Notes: generated by a model from the sequence alone, not told the origin. 64,000 nucleotides of DNA from Clostridium gasigenes (GCF_900104115.1 NZ_FNJM01000001.1:265364-329363), one strand, 5' to 3'; shown: positions 27,478 to 36,186, numbered from the stretch's first letter. Program-made: numbers and translations.

Positions 27478-28047
27478 ATGGTAGAAACTATAATTATAGC
27501 TTTAATAGTCGCTAAATTTAAGGATTATAAAATAAAGCCTTTATTTAAAACCTGGGCAATTTATCCTGTAATATTTATGGAGTTAGTATCTTTAGTTATA
27601 CAAATATGTATATTTAATGAATATTATGAAGTAATAAAATATGCAGGAATATTAAAGACTATATATTTATGTTCCTATTTACCATTAATATTTAAATATG
27701 AACAATACATAAGTGCAATAGTGGGATCTATAGTTATGGTTGTAGGAGGATTATTAAATAATCTTGCAATGTATGTAAATAATGGGATGATGCCAGTATT
27801 TCCTAAATTATCATATGTAACTGGATACGCAACTGTGGAATCGTTTAATAAAGTAAATGATATTCATATTTTAGGCAATTCAGAAACAAAGCTAAAATTT
27901 TTAACTGACATCTTTGATATAGGTTATAGTATTTTAAGTTTAGGAGATGTATTTATAAGGTTTTATGTTTTTATAATAATATTTAAATCAGTAAAACATA
28001 TAAATAAAACAATCTATATAAATAGTGAAAAAATACAGAAAATTTAA
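27478..28047 (+). CDS. DUF5317-family membrane protein
   Basis: The protein is 189 residues with about four to five hydrophobic segments. The signature NNGMMPVFPKL occurs near residue 102, typical of DUF5317, a membrane family of unknown function found in clostridia. The start at 27478 follows CGGAGAG; an ATG at 27460 lies upstream of it. It is the first gene of the block that continues with a small membrane protein, agrB and agrD, 60 bases or less apart, so it may take part in peptide signal export or sensing. Confidence 0.75.
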   Translation: MVETIIIALIVAKFKDYKIKPLFKTWAIYPVIFMELVSLVIQICIFNEYYEVIKYAGILKTIYLCSYLPLIFKYEQYISAIVGSIVMVVGGLLNNLAMYVNNGMMPVFPKLSYVTGYATVESFNKVNDIHILGNSETKLKFLTDIFDIGYSILSLGDVFIRFYVFIIIFKSVKHINKTIYINSEKIQKI

Positions 28048-28106
28048 ATATACAAATTCATTAAATAGTAATGAATGATAAAACCTAGAACAAAAGGAGA
28101 TAGTAA

Positions 28107-28574
28107 ATGTTGAGATTAGAACCAATAGAACTTTTTTTAAGAGCAATACCAGAAAGTTTTTTAGCTATATTAGCTGTATATATATTTTCAAATACTCCTA
28201 TAAATAAGAAAAAATATATAATAACAAGCTTAATAGGTTCTTGTGTTTTTTTTGGAGTTAGAATGTTACCTATAGATTATGGAGTTCATACTATTTTAGC
28301 TATAGGGATAATAATAATTATATCTGTATTAATTAATAAAATAGATATAATAAAGGCTATAAAAGCAGAGTTTATTTATTCAATATTTCAATTTATAGCA
28401 GAAGGGTTAAATATTTTTATAATACAAAATATTCTTAAAGCTGATATGAATAAAGTGTTCTCTAATGCAGTTTTAAAAACAGTTTATGGATTACCTTCAT
28501 TAGCTATTTTGGGATTTATAATATTTTTATATTATATTATTACATTAAAAAAGGATGAATTAATTAATGTTTAA
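28107..28574 (+). CDS. Small multispanning membrane protein next to agrB
   Basis: The protein is 155 residues and almost entirely membrane: about five helices after an N-terminal LEPIELFLRAIPES. The arrangement resembles the membrane sensor half of AgrC-type histidine kinases, but no kinase domain follows and the protein ends KKDELINV. It overlaps agrB by 8 bases, so the two are probably translated together. It could be a receptor fragment, an immunity protein or an accessory of the AgrB protease. Family identity is not certain. Confidence 0.72.
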   Translation: MLRLEPIELFLRAIPESFLAILAVYIFSNTPINKKKYIITSLIGSCVFFGVRMLPIDYGVHTILAIGIIIIISVLINKIDIIKAIKAEFIYSIFQFIAEGLNIFIIQNILKADMNKVFSNAVLKTVYGLPSLAILGFIIFLYYIITLKKDELINV

Positions 28575-29247
28575 TGCAGATATGTTATCAAAAAAGGTTG
28601 CTTTTAAAATAGCTAATGAACTTAAGTTAGATAATGATAATAAGGAAGTAATTTCTTATGGTATTTTTGCCATTATTCAAATGTTTTATAACTTATTATT
28701 AGTTATATTATTTGCAGCAGTATTTAATGTTGTAATAGAAGCGCTTATAGCGTCATTTACAATAGCTATTTTAAGGAAATCATCAGGAGGCGCACATGCA
28801 AGTTCAGCTAAAATATGTGTAGTCGTAGGAACTTTTATAACTGTAACTATTGGATTAGTTGCTAAAATAAATATAAATATAAATAGTATAATGATAATAG
28901 GGGTTATAACTTTTATATGGGCCTATTATATTATTTTTAAATTAGCACCAGTAGATAGTGCTGCTAAACCTATAAGAACAGAGAAAAAGAAAAAAAGGTT
29001 AAAGAGGAGTTCTATATTTATACTAAGCATATATCTAATAATTGTAGGTGTTAGTATTATGTTATATTTATACACAAAGATAGATAGGTTACTTATTTAT
29101 TCTATTTGTATCTTAGGTGGAGTTATATGGCAGGTACTAAGTCTTACAAAAATTGGACATGAAATAGTTAAAATAATAGATGCTTTTTTAAATAAAATAA
29201 TACCTATGGGAATTAAGGGGGAAAAGAAAAATGCGAAAAATGAATAA
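28567..29247 (+). CDS. agrB: AgrB-family peptide protease/transporter
   Basis: This 226-residue polytopic membrane protein processes AgrD, cutting its C-terminus and forming the thiolactone. The AgrB active site is visible: RKSSGGAHASSAKIC with His77 and Cys84, matching the positions known in the family. Five to six hydrophobic segments follow, including the APVDSAAKPI cytoplasmic loop. It overlaps the upstream membrane gene by 8 bases and the agrD gene by 17 bases. The context (agrD next, signalling genes beyond) makes the assignment firm. Confidence 0.92.
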   Translation: MFNADMLSKKVAFKIANELKLDNDNKEVISYGIFAIIQMFYNLLLVILFAAVFNVVIEALIASFTIAILRKSSGGAHASSAKICVVVGTFITVTIGLVAKINININSIMIIGVITFIWAYYIIFKLAPVDSAAKPIRTEKKKKRLKRSSIFILSIYLIIVGVSIMLYLYTKIDRLLIYSICILGGVIWQVLSLTKIGHEIVKIIDAFLNKIIPMGIKGEKKNAKNE

Positions 29248-29365
29248 TAAAATTTTAATGGCAGTTGCAGCAGTTGCAACTATATTTGCGTCAACAGTAG
29301 CAACATCAGCATGCTCTTGGGTTTTTTATCAGCCAGAAGAACCTAAATGTTTAAGAGACGAATAA
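29231..29365 (+). CDS. agrD: AgrD-type autoinducing peptide precursor
   Basis: This 44-residue peptide precursor starts inside the end of agrB, with AAGGGGG upstream. The N-terminus (residues 1 to about 27) is an amphipathic, Ala-rich leader. The core follows TSA: Cys28-Ser-Trp-Val-Phe32, consistent with a five-residue ring, then YQPEEPKCLRDE, the acidic tail typical of clostridial AgrD removed by AgrB. A second Cys (Cys41) in the tail is unusual. The mature signal is probably a cyclic thiolactone of Cys28 to Phe32. A terminator follows 2 bases after the stop codon. Confidence 0.88.
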   Translation: MRKMNNKILMAVAAVATIFASTVATSACSWVFYQPEEPKCLRDE

Positions 29366-29367
29366 AA

Positions 29368-29397
29368 ATAAAGATCGGGAAACCGATCTTTATTTAT
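29368..29397 (+). terminator. Terminator after agrD
   Basis: ATAAAGATCGG (29368-29378) and CCGATCTTTAT (29383-29393) pair around a GAAA tetraloop and continue into TTATAAA. It separates the agr genes from the GGDEF/HD-GYP gene, allowing only partial read-through. Confidence 0.75.
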
Positions 29398-29417
29398 AAA
29401 GTTAAGAGGTAATTAAT

Positions 29418-31115
29418 ATGAATAAAATAGAAAATAATAAACGAAAACAAATAAATAATATAGTTTCTGTTGTAAAGTTATCATCATTAATGTTTACAAC
29501 AATAATATTTTTTCAATATTTTTTTGGGAAAAATATATTTGCACAAGAGTCTATATATAAGAATTATGGAATGAATGTAGTTGCTATGGGAGCTTTTTTA
29601 TTATTCCTTGTATATTTTATATGGTCATGTTCATTTAATAAAAAAATAAGCGAACAGAACATAAAATATGAACACTTTATAGAAAATACATTTTTTATAT
29701 TAGTATTTATAATAGCTATTATGATTTCAGGGGCACATCTTAGTGAATCAAAATATATATTTATATTTATTATAACAACTTCAACAATACAATCAGGTAT
29801 GAAGAAAGGTGTAACTATTGCATGTATATCTTCATTAATAATTTTAGCAATTGATCTTATTTATGCACCTAATTTAGTTGTAAATCAATATTTCCAAAAT
29901 GATTTAATTTTATCAGGAGTTTTTCTTCTTACAGCATGGCCATTAGGATTTTATGTTAAAGTAGAAGGTGAGCATATTAAAAAACTTGAGGGATTAGCTA
30001 ATGAGGATGGTCTTACGGGAGTGTATAATCATAGGTATTTCCAAGATGCATTAAAAACGAAAATAGAAATGTCAAATAGGTTGTCTCAGCCTATTTCAAT
30101 GATATTTATAGATATAGATTATTTTAAGCATTACAATGACCTCTATGGACATCAAAAAGGTGATGAGGTTTTAAAAAGTATAGGGAAAATACTTCGGGAG
30201 AATATTAGAAAAGAGGATATAGTAGCTAGGTATGGTGGCGAAGAATTTGCAGTTCTTCTTCCTAATATAAAAGAAAATGAGGCTATTATAATTGCAGATA
30301 ATATTAGAGGAATTATTGAATCAACTAAGTTCTATGGTGAAGAAAACCAACCTAAAGGAAAGTTAACAGTTTCTATGGGAGTTTCTGTTTACCCAGATAA
30401 GTGTAAAACAGAAATAGAACTTATAAAAAGTGCAGATGATGCATTATATAGAGCTAAGTTCTTTAATAAAAACAGAGTTGAAACATATACATCTATTTTA
30501 GATGGATTGAAAAATGATATAGATGATAAGGATGTAGAATTAGTGGCATCAATAAAAACATTAATTAGTGTAATTAATGCTAAAGATAAATATACATATG
30601 CTCACTCTGAACGATTAGTTTTTTATAGTAGACTATTAGCACATAAGCTTAACTTGAGTAAAATTGATACAGATACATTAGTTTATGGAGCTTATATGCA
30701 TGATATAGGTAAGATTAATATTTCCAAGGAAATATTAATTAAGAAAATGCCATTAACAAAGGAAGAGTGGGAATTATTAAAAGAGCATCCTCAAAATGGT
30801 ATAGATATTATAAAACCTGTACAATCACTAGAAAAAATAGTTCCGTTAATACTTCATCATCATGAAAACTATAATGGAACAGGTTATCCAAATAAGTTAA
30901 AAGGTGAAGATATACCCTATCTTGCAAGAGTATTAACTGTAGTTGATAGTTTTGATGCGATGACATCGAATAGACCTTATAACAAAAGAAAGACTTATGA
31001 AGAAGCTGTGGAAGAGCTAATTAAATTTAGTGGAGCTCAGTTTGATCCTAAAATAGTTAAGACATTTATTCAGGTAATAGAAGAAAATAAAGATAGCTTA
31101 GATAGCTTAGATTAG
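29418..31115 (+). CDS. GGDEF and HD-GYP c-di-GMP enzyme
   Basis: This 565-residue protein has about six N-terminal membrane segments (residues 15-175). A GGDEF domain follows with GGEEF at 273-277, then an HD-GYP domain with YMHDIGKINIS (HD at 428-429), HPQNGIDII, and HHHENYNGTGYPNKLKGEDIP. Both catalytic motifs look intact, so it could make and degrade c-di-GMP. The start has AGAGGTAATT upstream. It lies just after agrBD, suggesting that the Agr peptide or its membrane proteins feed into c-di-GMP, though this is inference. Confidence 0.9.
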   Translation: MNKIENNKRKQINNIVSVVKLSSLMFTTIIFFQYFFGKNIFAQESIYKNYGMNVVAMGAFLLFLVYFIWSCSFNKKISEQNIKYEHFIENTFFILVFIIAIMISGAHLSESKYIFIFIITTSTIQSGMKKGVTIACISSLIILAIDLIYAPNLVVNQYFQNDLILSGVFLLTAWPLGFYVKVEGEHIKKLEGLANEDGLTGVYNHRYFQDALKTKIEMSNRLSQPISMIFIDIDYFKHYNDLYGHQKGDEVLKSIGKILRENIRKEDIVARYGGEEFAVLLPNIKENEAIIIADNIRGIIESTKFYGEENQPKGKLTVSMGVSVYPDKCKTEIELIKSADDALYRAKFFNKNRVETYTSILDGLKNDIDDKDVELVASIKTLISVINAKDKYTYAHSERLVFYSRLLAHKLNLSKIDTDTLVYGAYMHDIGKINISKEILIKKMPLTKEEWELLKEHPQNGIDIIKPVQSLEKIVPLILHHHENYNGTGYPNKLKGEDIPYLARVLTVVDSFDAMTSNRPYNKRKTYEEAVEELIKFSGAQFDPKIVKTFIQVIEENKDSLDSLD

Positions 31116-31183
31116 TATTAAATATTTAAGCTTTTGAGTGAATATTAATTTGCATATGGATGAAAATATATTGAAATAAAGAC

Positions 31184-31212
31184 TTGCATACATTAATAGA
31201 TAATTGTATGCT
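31184..31212 (+). promoter_or_regulatory. Candidate promoter with inverted repeat
   Basis: TTGCAT (31184-31189) and TATGCT (31207-31212) are 17 bases apart. GCATAC (31186-31191) and GTATGC (31206-31211) form an inverted repeat spanning both boxes, which suggests a regulator-binding site before the DegS/DegU-like pair. Confidence 0.4.
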
Positions 31213-31262
31213 ATAGTAATGTATGTTATTGAAATATAAGTAGAAGTGTTATGGAGAGTTAT

Positions 31263-32426
31263 ATGGATAATGATGAAAAAAATACAAATAATATTAATAT
31301 GATAGTTAAGAGGGTAATAAGTGAAATAAATATAGGAAAAAGTAATATATTTAAAATTGTAGATAACGTAAGTGATGAGTTTCAAGTAAAAAATGAAGAG
31401 CTTCAAGAGGTTAAAAGAGAAATAGAAGAAGTAATTGGAAAAGTTGATAAATTACAAGTATTAGATAAAAATATGAGGTTAACTTTAGCAGAGGTATCTA
31501 AAATTAGTGGAGAAAAAGCAGAAAAGATAATGAAAAAGGCTTATGAAGAGGCTATAGAAATTAGAGTTGAATATATTACTAAGCAAAATGAAGAAAAGAA
31601 TTTAAAAAGAAGACGAAATTCATTAGAGAAAACTTTGAAAAATTATTTAAAAAATATAGAAGAGGCGGATAATACCGTAAATCAAATAAATATAGCATTA
31701 GGGTATTTAGAAGGTGATATGGCAAATGTTGAAGAAGATTCACAAATGCTTATAGGTATTAAAATATTAGAAAGTCAAGAACGTGAAAGAAAAAGAATTG
31801 CAAGAGAAATTCATGATGGGCCAGCTCAATATATAGCTAATACTATGATGAGAATAGATTTTTGCAAAATGGTTGTACAAAAAGACTTGAATAAAGGACT
31901 TAAGGAATTAGATGATTTGAAAAATAATGTAAGAAAAGCTCTTAAAGAAGTTAGGGGAATACTTTTCGATTTAAGACCATTATCATTAGAAGAGAGAGGA
32001 TTAAACGAAGCAATAAAAGATATGGTAAATGAAATTTCAATAGAAAGTAATATATGTGTTAATGTAACTTTAAATGCTATGAATTATGAAATAGAGCATA
32101 TAATAGAAATAGCCGTTTATAGGATAATACAAGAAATTTTAAATAACATAAAGAAACATTCTAAGGCTAATGAAGTATCAGTAAGAATTGAATGTGGAAA
32201 GGAATATATATCCTTCATGGTAAAAGATGATGGAATAGGATTTGATTTAAAAGAAACTATGGCAAAGAATAAAGAAAAGGGAACATCCTATGGATTAATT
32301 GGAATATTTGATAGAGTTACTCAACTTCAAGGGCATATAGATATAAAATCTGCGCATAACAGAGGAACAATATATAAGATAAAATTACCAATAAATAGAG
32401 AGGTATATAAAAATGAGCGAAAATAA
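31263..32426 (+). CDS. DegS-like cytoplasmic histidine kinase
   Basis: This 387-residue soluble kinase has a long coiled-coil sensor region (residues about 20-160) like DegS. A HisKA_3 box IAREIHDGPAQYIAN carries the phospho-His at about 184. HATPase motifs are IQEILNNIKKHSKA and DDGIGFDLKE. The start at 31263 follows GGAGAG; an ATG at 31251 sits in that site. It overlaps the response regulator gene by 14 bases, so they form a coupled two-component system. It replaces the membrane AgrC kinase expected next to agrBD. Confidence 0.88.
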   Translation: MDNDEKNTNNINMIVKRVISEINIGKSNIFKIVDNVSDEFQVKNEELQEVKREIEEVIGKVDKLQVLDKNMRLTLAEVSKISGEKAEKIMKKAYEEAIEIRVEYITKQNEEKNLKRRRNSLEKTLKNYLKNIEEADNTVNQINIALGYLEGDMANVEEDSQMLIGIKILESQERERKRIAREIHDGPAQYIANTMMRIDFCKMVVQKDLNKGLKELDDLKNNVRKALKEVRGILFDLRPLSLEERGLNEAIKDMVNEISIESNICVNVTLNAMNYEIEHIIEIAVYRIIQEILNNIKKHSKANEVSVRIECGKEYISFMVKDDGIGFDLKETMAKNKEKGTSYGLIGIFDRVTQLQGHIDIKSAHNRGTIYKIKLPINREVYKNERK

Positions 32427-33126
32427 GATAAAATTAATTATTGTAGATGATCATGATTTAATTAGAGAGGGTTTAAATAGAATATTAAGTTTTGAAGATG
32501 ATTTAGTTATATTAGGAGAAGGTAAAAATGGTAAGGAAGGATTAGAACTTATAAAAACTTTAACACCAGAGATTGTACTTTTAGATATTAATATGCCTGA
32601 AATGAATGGAATTGAAACACTTAAGAAGATAAAAGAATATTCTAAAGATATAAAAGTGGTTATGCTCACTGTTGAAAATGATAGAAGAACTATTAATGAA
32701 GCTATAGATATAGGTGCTGATGCCTATGTCCTTAAAGAATCAGCAGGAAGCGAAATAACGAATGCTATTAGACTTGTACATAGTGGAGAAAAGTATATTG
32801 ATAAGGCTTTAGTTAAAATAATTTTTTCGGATATTAAGAACAACTTTAATAAAGAAAAAAGCATATTAGATAGTTTGACGGATAGAGAATTAAATATCCT
32901 ATTTGAAATATCTACAGGTCTTAGAAATAAAGAAATAGCAGAAAAATTATTCTTATCGGAGAAAACAATAAAAAATTACGTGACAAATGTATTTAGAAAA
33001 ATATCTGTTGAAGATAGGGTGCAAGCTACCATATTTGCTATAAATAATAATATAGAAGAATATTATTATTCTAAAATAAATAAAGATACAAGTAGATATT
33101 TTAAGATAAATAACAGGTTAGATTAA
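32413..33126 (+). CDS. NarL/DegU-family response regulator
   Basis: This 237-residue protein has a receiver domain (VDDHDLIREG, phospho-Asp at about 58 in LLDINMPEMNG, KES near 107) and a C-terminal LuxR-type HTH (LTDRELNILFEISTG to FRKISVEDRVQATIFAI). It pairs with the overlapping DegS-like kinase, receiving phosphate and binding DNA. It is LuxR-type rather than the LytTR type of AgrA. The C-terminus extends about 20 residues beyond the HTH. Confidence 0.9.
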   Translation: MSENKIKLIIVDDHDLIREGLNRILSFEDDLVILGEGKNGKEGLELIKTLTPEIVLLDINMPEMNGIETLKKIKEYSKDIKVVMLTVENDRRTINEAIDIGADAYVLKESAGSEITNAIRLVHSGEKYIDKALVKIIFSDIKNNFNKEKSILDSLTDRELNILFEISTGLRNKEIAEKLFLSEKTIKNYVTNVFRKISVEDRVQATIFAINNNIEEYYYSKINKDTSRYFKINNRLD

Positions 33127-33162
33127 GAAACCTTAAAAAATGTATACTTCAATATTACTCAT

Positions 33163-33189
33163 GACTAAACAGAGAAACGTGTTTAGTCT
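33163..33189 (+). terminator. Hairpin after response regulator
   Basis: GACTAAACA pairs with TGTTTAGTC around a short loop. No U-run directly follows, so it is a weak terminator. The remainder of this roughly 300-base gap holds only a palindromic element at 33305. Confidence 0.4.
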
Positions 33190-33304
33190 ATAGCTGTTTT
33201 AAAAAACTTATAATTTTAATATCCCTTAAGGAAACAAAGTTAAGATAATAAAATAAATTTCAGAAAATTGGTTACACTATAAAATACAACTTATAAAAAA
33301 ATGA

Positions 33305-33377
33305 ATTAGGCATTTAAAAAAATAACAAGTTAAGATGCGATGTATATTAGTTTGTTATTTTTTTAGATGCCTTAATT
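33305..33377. repeat. Dispersed palindromic element (best full copy)
   Basis: AATTAGGCAT at the left pairs with ATGCCTTAATT at the right, and AAAAAAATAACAAG pairs with TTTGTTATTTTTTT inside. The full outer and inner arms make this the clearest copy of the family. Confidence 0.8.
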
Positions 33378-33425
33378 GAATAGATCATATTAACTTTAAT
33401 AAATATAAAGGATTGGAAGATAAGA

Positions 33426-34253
33426 ATGAATAATTTTAGGATAGAAGAAAATTTAAATAGAGTTCGTTTAGTCTTTAAAACTATTAAATATAATATTATA
33501 GTCGACAGGGATATGAAAGCGAAACATATTAAATATGGAAAAGATATAAAGCAATATTATAGGTTGTATAATGAAAAAAATAATGACAAGCCTGTAATAT
33601 TTTTCATACATGGTGGAGGTTGGTGGCATGGAAGCCCCAAAATGTGTACTTGCATAGGAAAGTACTTTGCAAAATTAGGATATACAGTAGTTTTGCCAGC
33701 ATATAGATTAACACCGTTGCATAAGTATCCGAGTCAAATAGAGGATATATATTCTGCATTTTCAAGCTATTCTAAAAGAAATATGCATTATAGGGATAGA
33801 AAATTTATAATAATGGGATTTTCTGCTGGGGGAGAGCTTGCAGCAAATCTTATATTTAATAGAAAAATGCAAGAAAAATATAAAATAAATAGCTCTATTT
33901 TAAAAGGGTTAATTACATTTTCAGGAGTATTAAACTTCGAAAAATGTACTTCAAAGCATTCTAAAAGACTTATAAAAAATTACTTAGGTGAAAATACTAA
34001 TATAAATAATGCAAATCCAATAAATTTAATTAGTAAAGATACGAAGGTTCCAGTTTTATGCATTCATGGGGATCGAGACCCACTTATTAATAAAGAAAAT
34101 TCTAGTAGCTTTATAAATAAAATTAATAGTATGAATAAACTAGCAATGTTAGAAATTGTTAAAGGTAAGCATCACTCAGATATTAATGAATTAATTATAG
34201 GTAAGGGAGAACAAATGTCTAAAATAGTATTGGAGTTCATAAATACATTGTAA
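33426..34253 (+). CDS. Alpha/beta hydrolase (esterase-like)
   Basis: This 275-residue cytoplasmic enzyme has the HSL/BD-FAE esterase pattern: FFIHGGGWWHGSP (about 59-71), nucleophile GFSAGGELA (about 131), CIHGDRDPLI (Asp) and KGKHHSDI (His). The start has TTGGAAGATAAGA upstream. It lies 36 bases before an acyltransferase-3 gene and may act with it, for example in adding and removing acyl groups on surface glycans; this is inference. Confidence 0.83.
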   Translation: MNNFRIEENLNRVRLVFKTIKYNIIVDRDMKAKHIKYGKDIKQYYRLYNEKNNDKPVIFFIHGGGWWHGSPKMCTCIGKYFAKLGYTVVLPAYRLTPLHKYPSQIEDIYSAFSSYSKRNMHYRDRKFIIMGFSAGGELAANLIFNRKMQEKYKINSSILKGLITFSGVLNFEKCTSKHSKRLIKNYLGENTNINNANPINLISKDTKVPVLCIHGDRDPLINKENSSSFINKINSMNKLAMLEIVKGKHHSDINELIIGKGEQMSKIVLEFINTL

Positions 34254-34289
34254 AAAAATAGAATTACTGTAGATCGTAGGGGGATAGTA

Positions 34290-35330
34290 ATGAGAGAAAA
34301 TAAAGAGAGAAACTACTTAATAGATAATTTAAAGGTATTACTAATGTTGATGGTTGTGTTTGGACATGTAATAGAATATTATATAAAATCCAGTGATTTA
34401 CTTAGGGGAATATACATTTTTATATATTTGTTTCATATGCCACTGTTTGTTTTTATATCTGGATATTTTTCCAAAAATGTAGAAAAATGCAGGGTTGGGC
34501 TTTTAAAAAGTCTATTAATACCATATGTTTTCTTTAATATAGTATGGTATGTAATAGCATCTATATGGACTGGAGAATTTATATTTTCTTTATTTAATCC
34601 TGGATGGACCCTTTGGTACTTAATTAGCTTATTTATATGGAGATTATTAATTAAATATTTAAGTAAAATTAAATACATAATTGCAATGAGCATATTAGGG
34701 GCGCTTACAATAAGTATTATACCAAATAGTTATTCATTAGGATTTATGTTAAGAACAGTTACGTTTTTACCATTTTTTTTAATAGGATATTTTACTAAAG
34801 AAAGAACCATAAATAATATAAAGTCAATTAATAAAGGATTTTCTTTTGGAATAATAGTTTTGTTTGTGGGTGTATCATATTTTATAACTATAAATAATCT
34901 TTTGAATTATAAGTTTTTTTATAACTCACAATCATATTATGATACTGGGTTATCAACGCTAGAAGGAATGATATTTAGAGGATTATTATACATAGCAACA
35001 ATTGTTTTAGGTATATGTATTATAAATATAACACCTAAATCTAAATTATTATTTACTGGCATAGCTAAATCAACTATGAATATCTATGTATTCCATATAT
35101 ATTTAGTTATTTTATTATATGGTGCTATACCAAAATGGAATATGGGAGTTATAAGAAATATACTCTTATTAACTAGTCCATTATTAATAATGTATATACT
35201 ATCAAAAAAACCAATAAATACAATGTATATTAAAATATTTAATCCAATAAACAATATAGTTTATCCAAAAACCGTAGGAATATTAAAAAAAGTTAAAAGG
35301 TTATTAGGAATTTTAAACGACAACAATTAA
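34290..35330 (+). CDS. Acyltransferase-3 family membrane protein
   Basis: This 346-residue polytopic membrane protein belongs to the acyltransferase-3 (OafA/NodX/WecH) family, which transfers acetyl or other acyl groups to surface sugars. The first segment RNYLIDNLKVLLMLMVVFGHVIEY holds the conserved His of the family (about residue 27). About ten hydrophobic helices follow. The start has GTAGGGGGATA upstream. It probably forms an operon with the preceding esterase. Confidence 0.85.
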   Translation: MRENKERNYLIDNLKVLLMLMVVFGHVIEYYIKSSDLLRGIYIFIYLFHMPLFVFISGYFSKNVEKCRVGLLKSLLIPYVFFNIVWYVIASIWTGEFIFSLFNPGWTLWYLISLFIWRLLIKYLSKIKYIIAMSILGALTISIIPNSYSLGFMLRTVTFLPFFLIGYFTKERTINNIKSINKGFSFGIIVLFVGVSYFITINNLLNYKFFYNSQSYYDTGLSTLEGMIFRGLLYIATIVLGICIINITPKSKLLFTGIAKSTMNIYVFHIYLVILLYGAIPKWNMGVIRNILLLTSPLLIMYILSKKPINTMYIKIFNPINNIVYPKTVGILKKVKRLLGILNDNN

Positions 35331-35403
35331 AGGAGTAATGTATATTTTGCATATATATTAATTAGATAGTAGAATATATTAAAATAGTATTTGAGAAAAC
35401 GAA

Positions 35404-35440
35404 AGTTAAGTTTAATAATTATAAACTTAACTCTTTTTGC
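35404..35440 (+). terminator. Intrinsic terminator after acyltransferase gene
   Basis: AGTTAAGTTTA pairs with TAAACTTAACT and is followed by CTTTTT. A degraded palindromic element (about 35450-35505) follows. Confidence 0.75.
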
Positions 35441-35527
35441 GTTATAAACATTAAAATAAATAGGCTAGAACACTGATTTGCTATTTATTTCAATGTCCTT
35501 TAGACACTTGAAAAATTACATAGATAC

Positions 35528-35556
35528 TTTACAAAAATAACTGAAACATATATACT
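35528..35556 (+). promoter_or_regulatory. Sigma-A promoter of ECF S-component gene
   Basis: TTTACA (35528-35533) and TATACT (35551-35556) are spaced by 17 bases, about 70 bases before the start codon at 35629. Confidence 0.65.
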
Positions 35557-35566
35557 AGTGTATATA
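35549..35566 (+). promoter_or_regulatory. Candidate operator over the -10 box
   Basis: TATATAC (35549-35555) and GTATATA (35560-35566) form a 7-bp inverted repeat with a 4-base centre. It covers the -10 box, as for a repressor site. The regulator is not known. Confidence 0.45.
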
Positions 35567-35628
35567 CAGTAAAGGTGTAATCTTTTAAAAATGATTAAGA
35601 AAAATTAAAAAAGTAAGGGGGCTTTAAA

Positions 35629-36159
35629 ATGAACAGTAATAAAAAAGTTAGGCAAATGGTTTTTGCAGCACTTTTAACTGCATTTGCAATAATAATACCA
35701 ATACAATTTGGATTTTTAAAAATAATAATACCACCATTTACAGCAACTATTGCGTCACATGTGCCTATGTTTATAGCAATGTTAATATCACCAATGGTTG
35801 CAGTAGTTGTAGGTATAGGATCAACACTTGGATTTTCTCTTACAGGGTTACCGCTTCCAGTAGTATTTAGAGCATCAACACATATTGTGGTTGGACTAAT
35901 TGGAGCTATAATAGTGCTTAAGAATAGAAACTTTAAAATGGCAATTATAATAACAGGACCTATTCATGGTATATTGGAAGCTTTAGTAATAATACCATTT
36001 GTACCAGTAGGTGATTATAAAATTTTAATAATAACATGCATAGGAGCTATTGCTCATCATTATGTTGATGGTACAATTGCTTATGCATTGGCAAAAGCAA
36101 TTGCAAAATCAAGAAGAAAAAATATATATACAGCATTTAATGATAGTAAAAGTGCATAA
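35629..36159 (+). CDS. ECF transporter substrate-binding (S) component
   Basis: This 176-residue membrane protein has six hydrophobic segments and an S-component layout: an N-terminal AALLTAFAIIIPIQFG, central SPMVAVVVGIGSTLGFSLTGLPLPVVFRASTHIVVG, and IHGILEALVIIPF. S-components bind a vitamin or related compound and dock to a shared EcfAAT module, which is not in this window. The closest pattern is the family that includes niacin transporters, but the substrate is uncertain. The start has AAGGGGG upstream. An operator-like palindrome overlaps its promoter. Confidence 0.75.
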   Translation: MNSNKKVRQMVFAALLTAFAIIIPIQFGFLKIIIPPFTATIASHVPMFIAMLISPMVAVVVGIGSTLGFSLTGLPLPVVFRASTHIVVGLIGAIIVLKNRNFKMAIIITGPIHGILEALVIIPFVPVGDYKILIITCIGAIAHHYVDGTIAYALAKAIAKSRRKNIYTAFNDSKSA

Positions 36160-36186
36160 TTTTAGTTGCTCATTTTATTAAATAAT

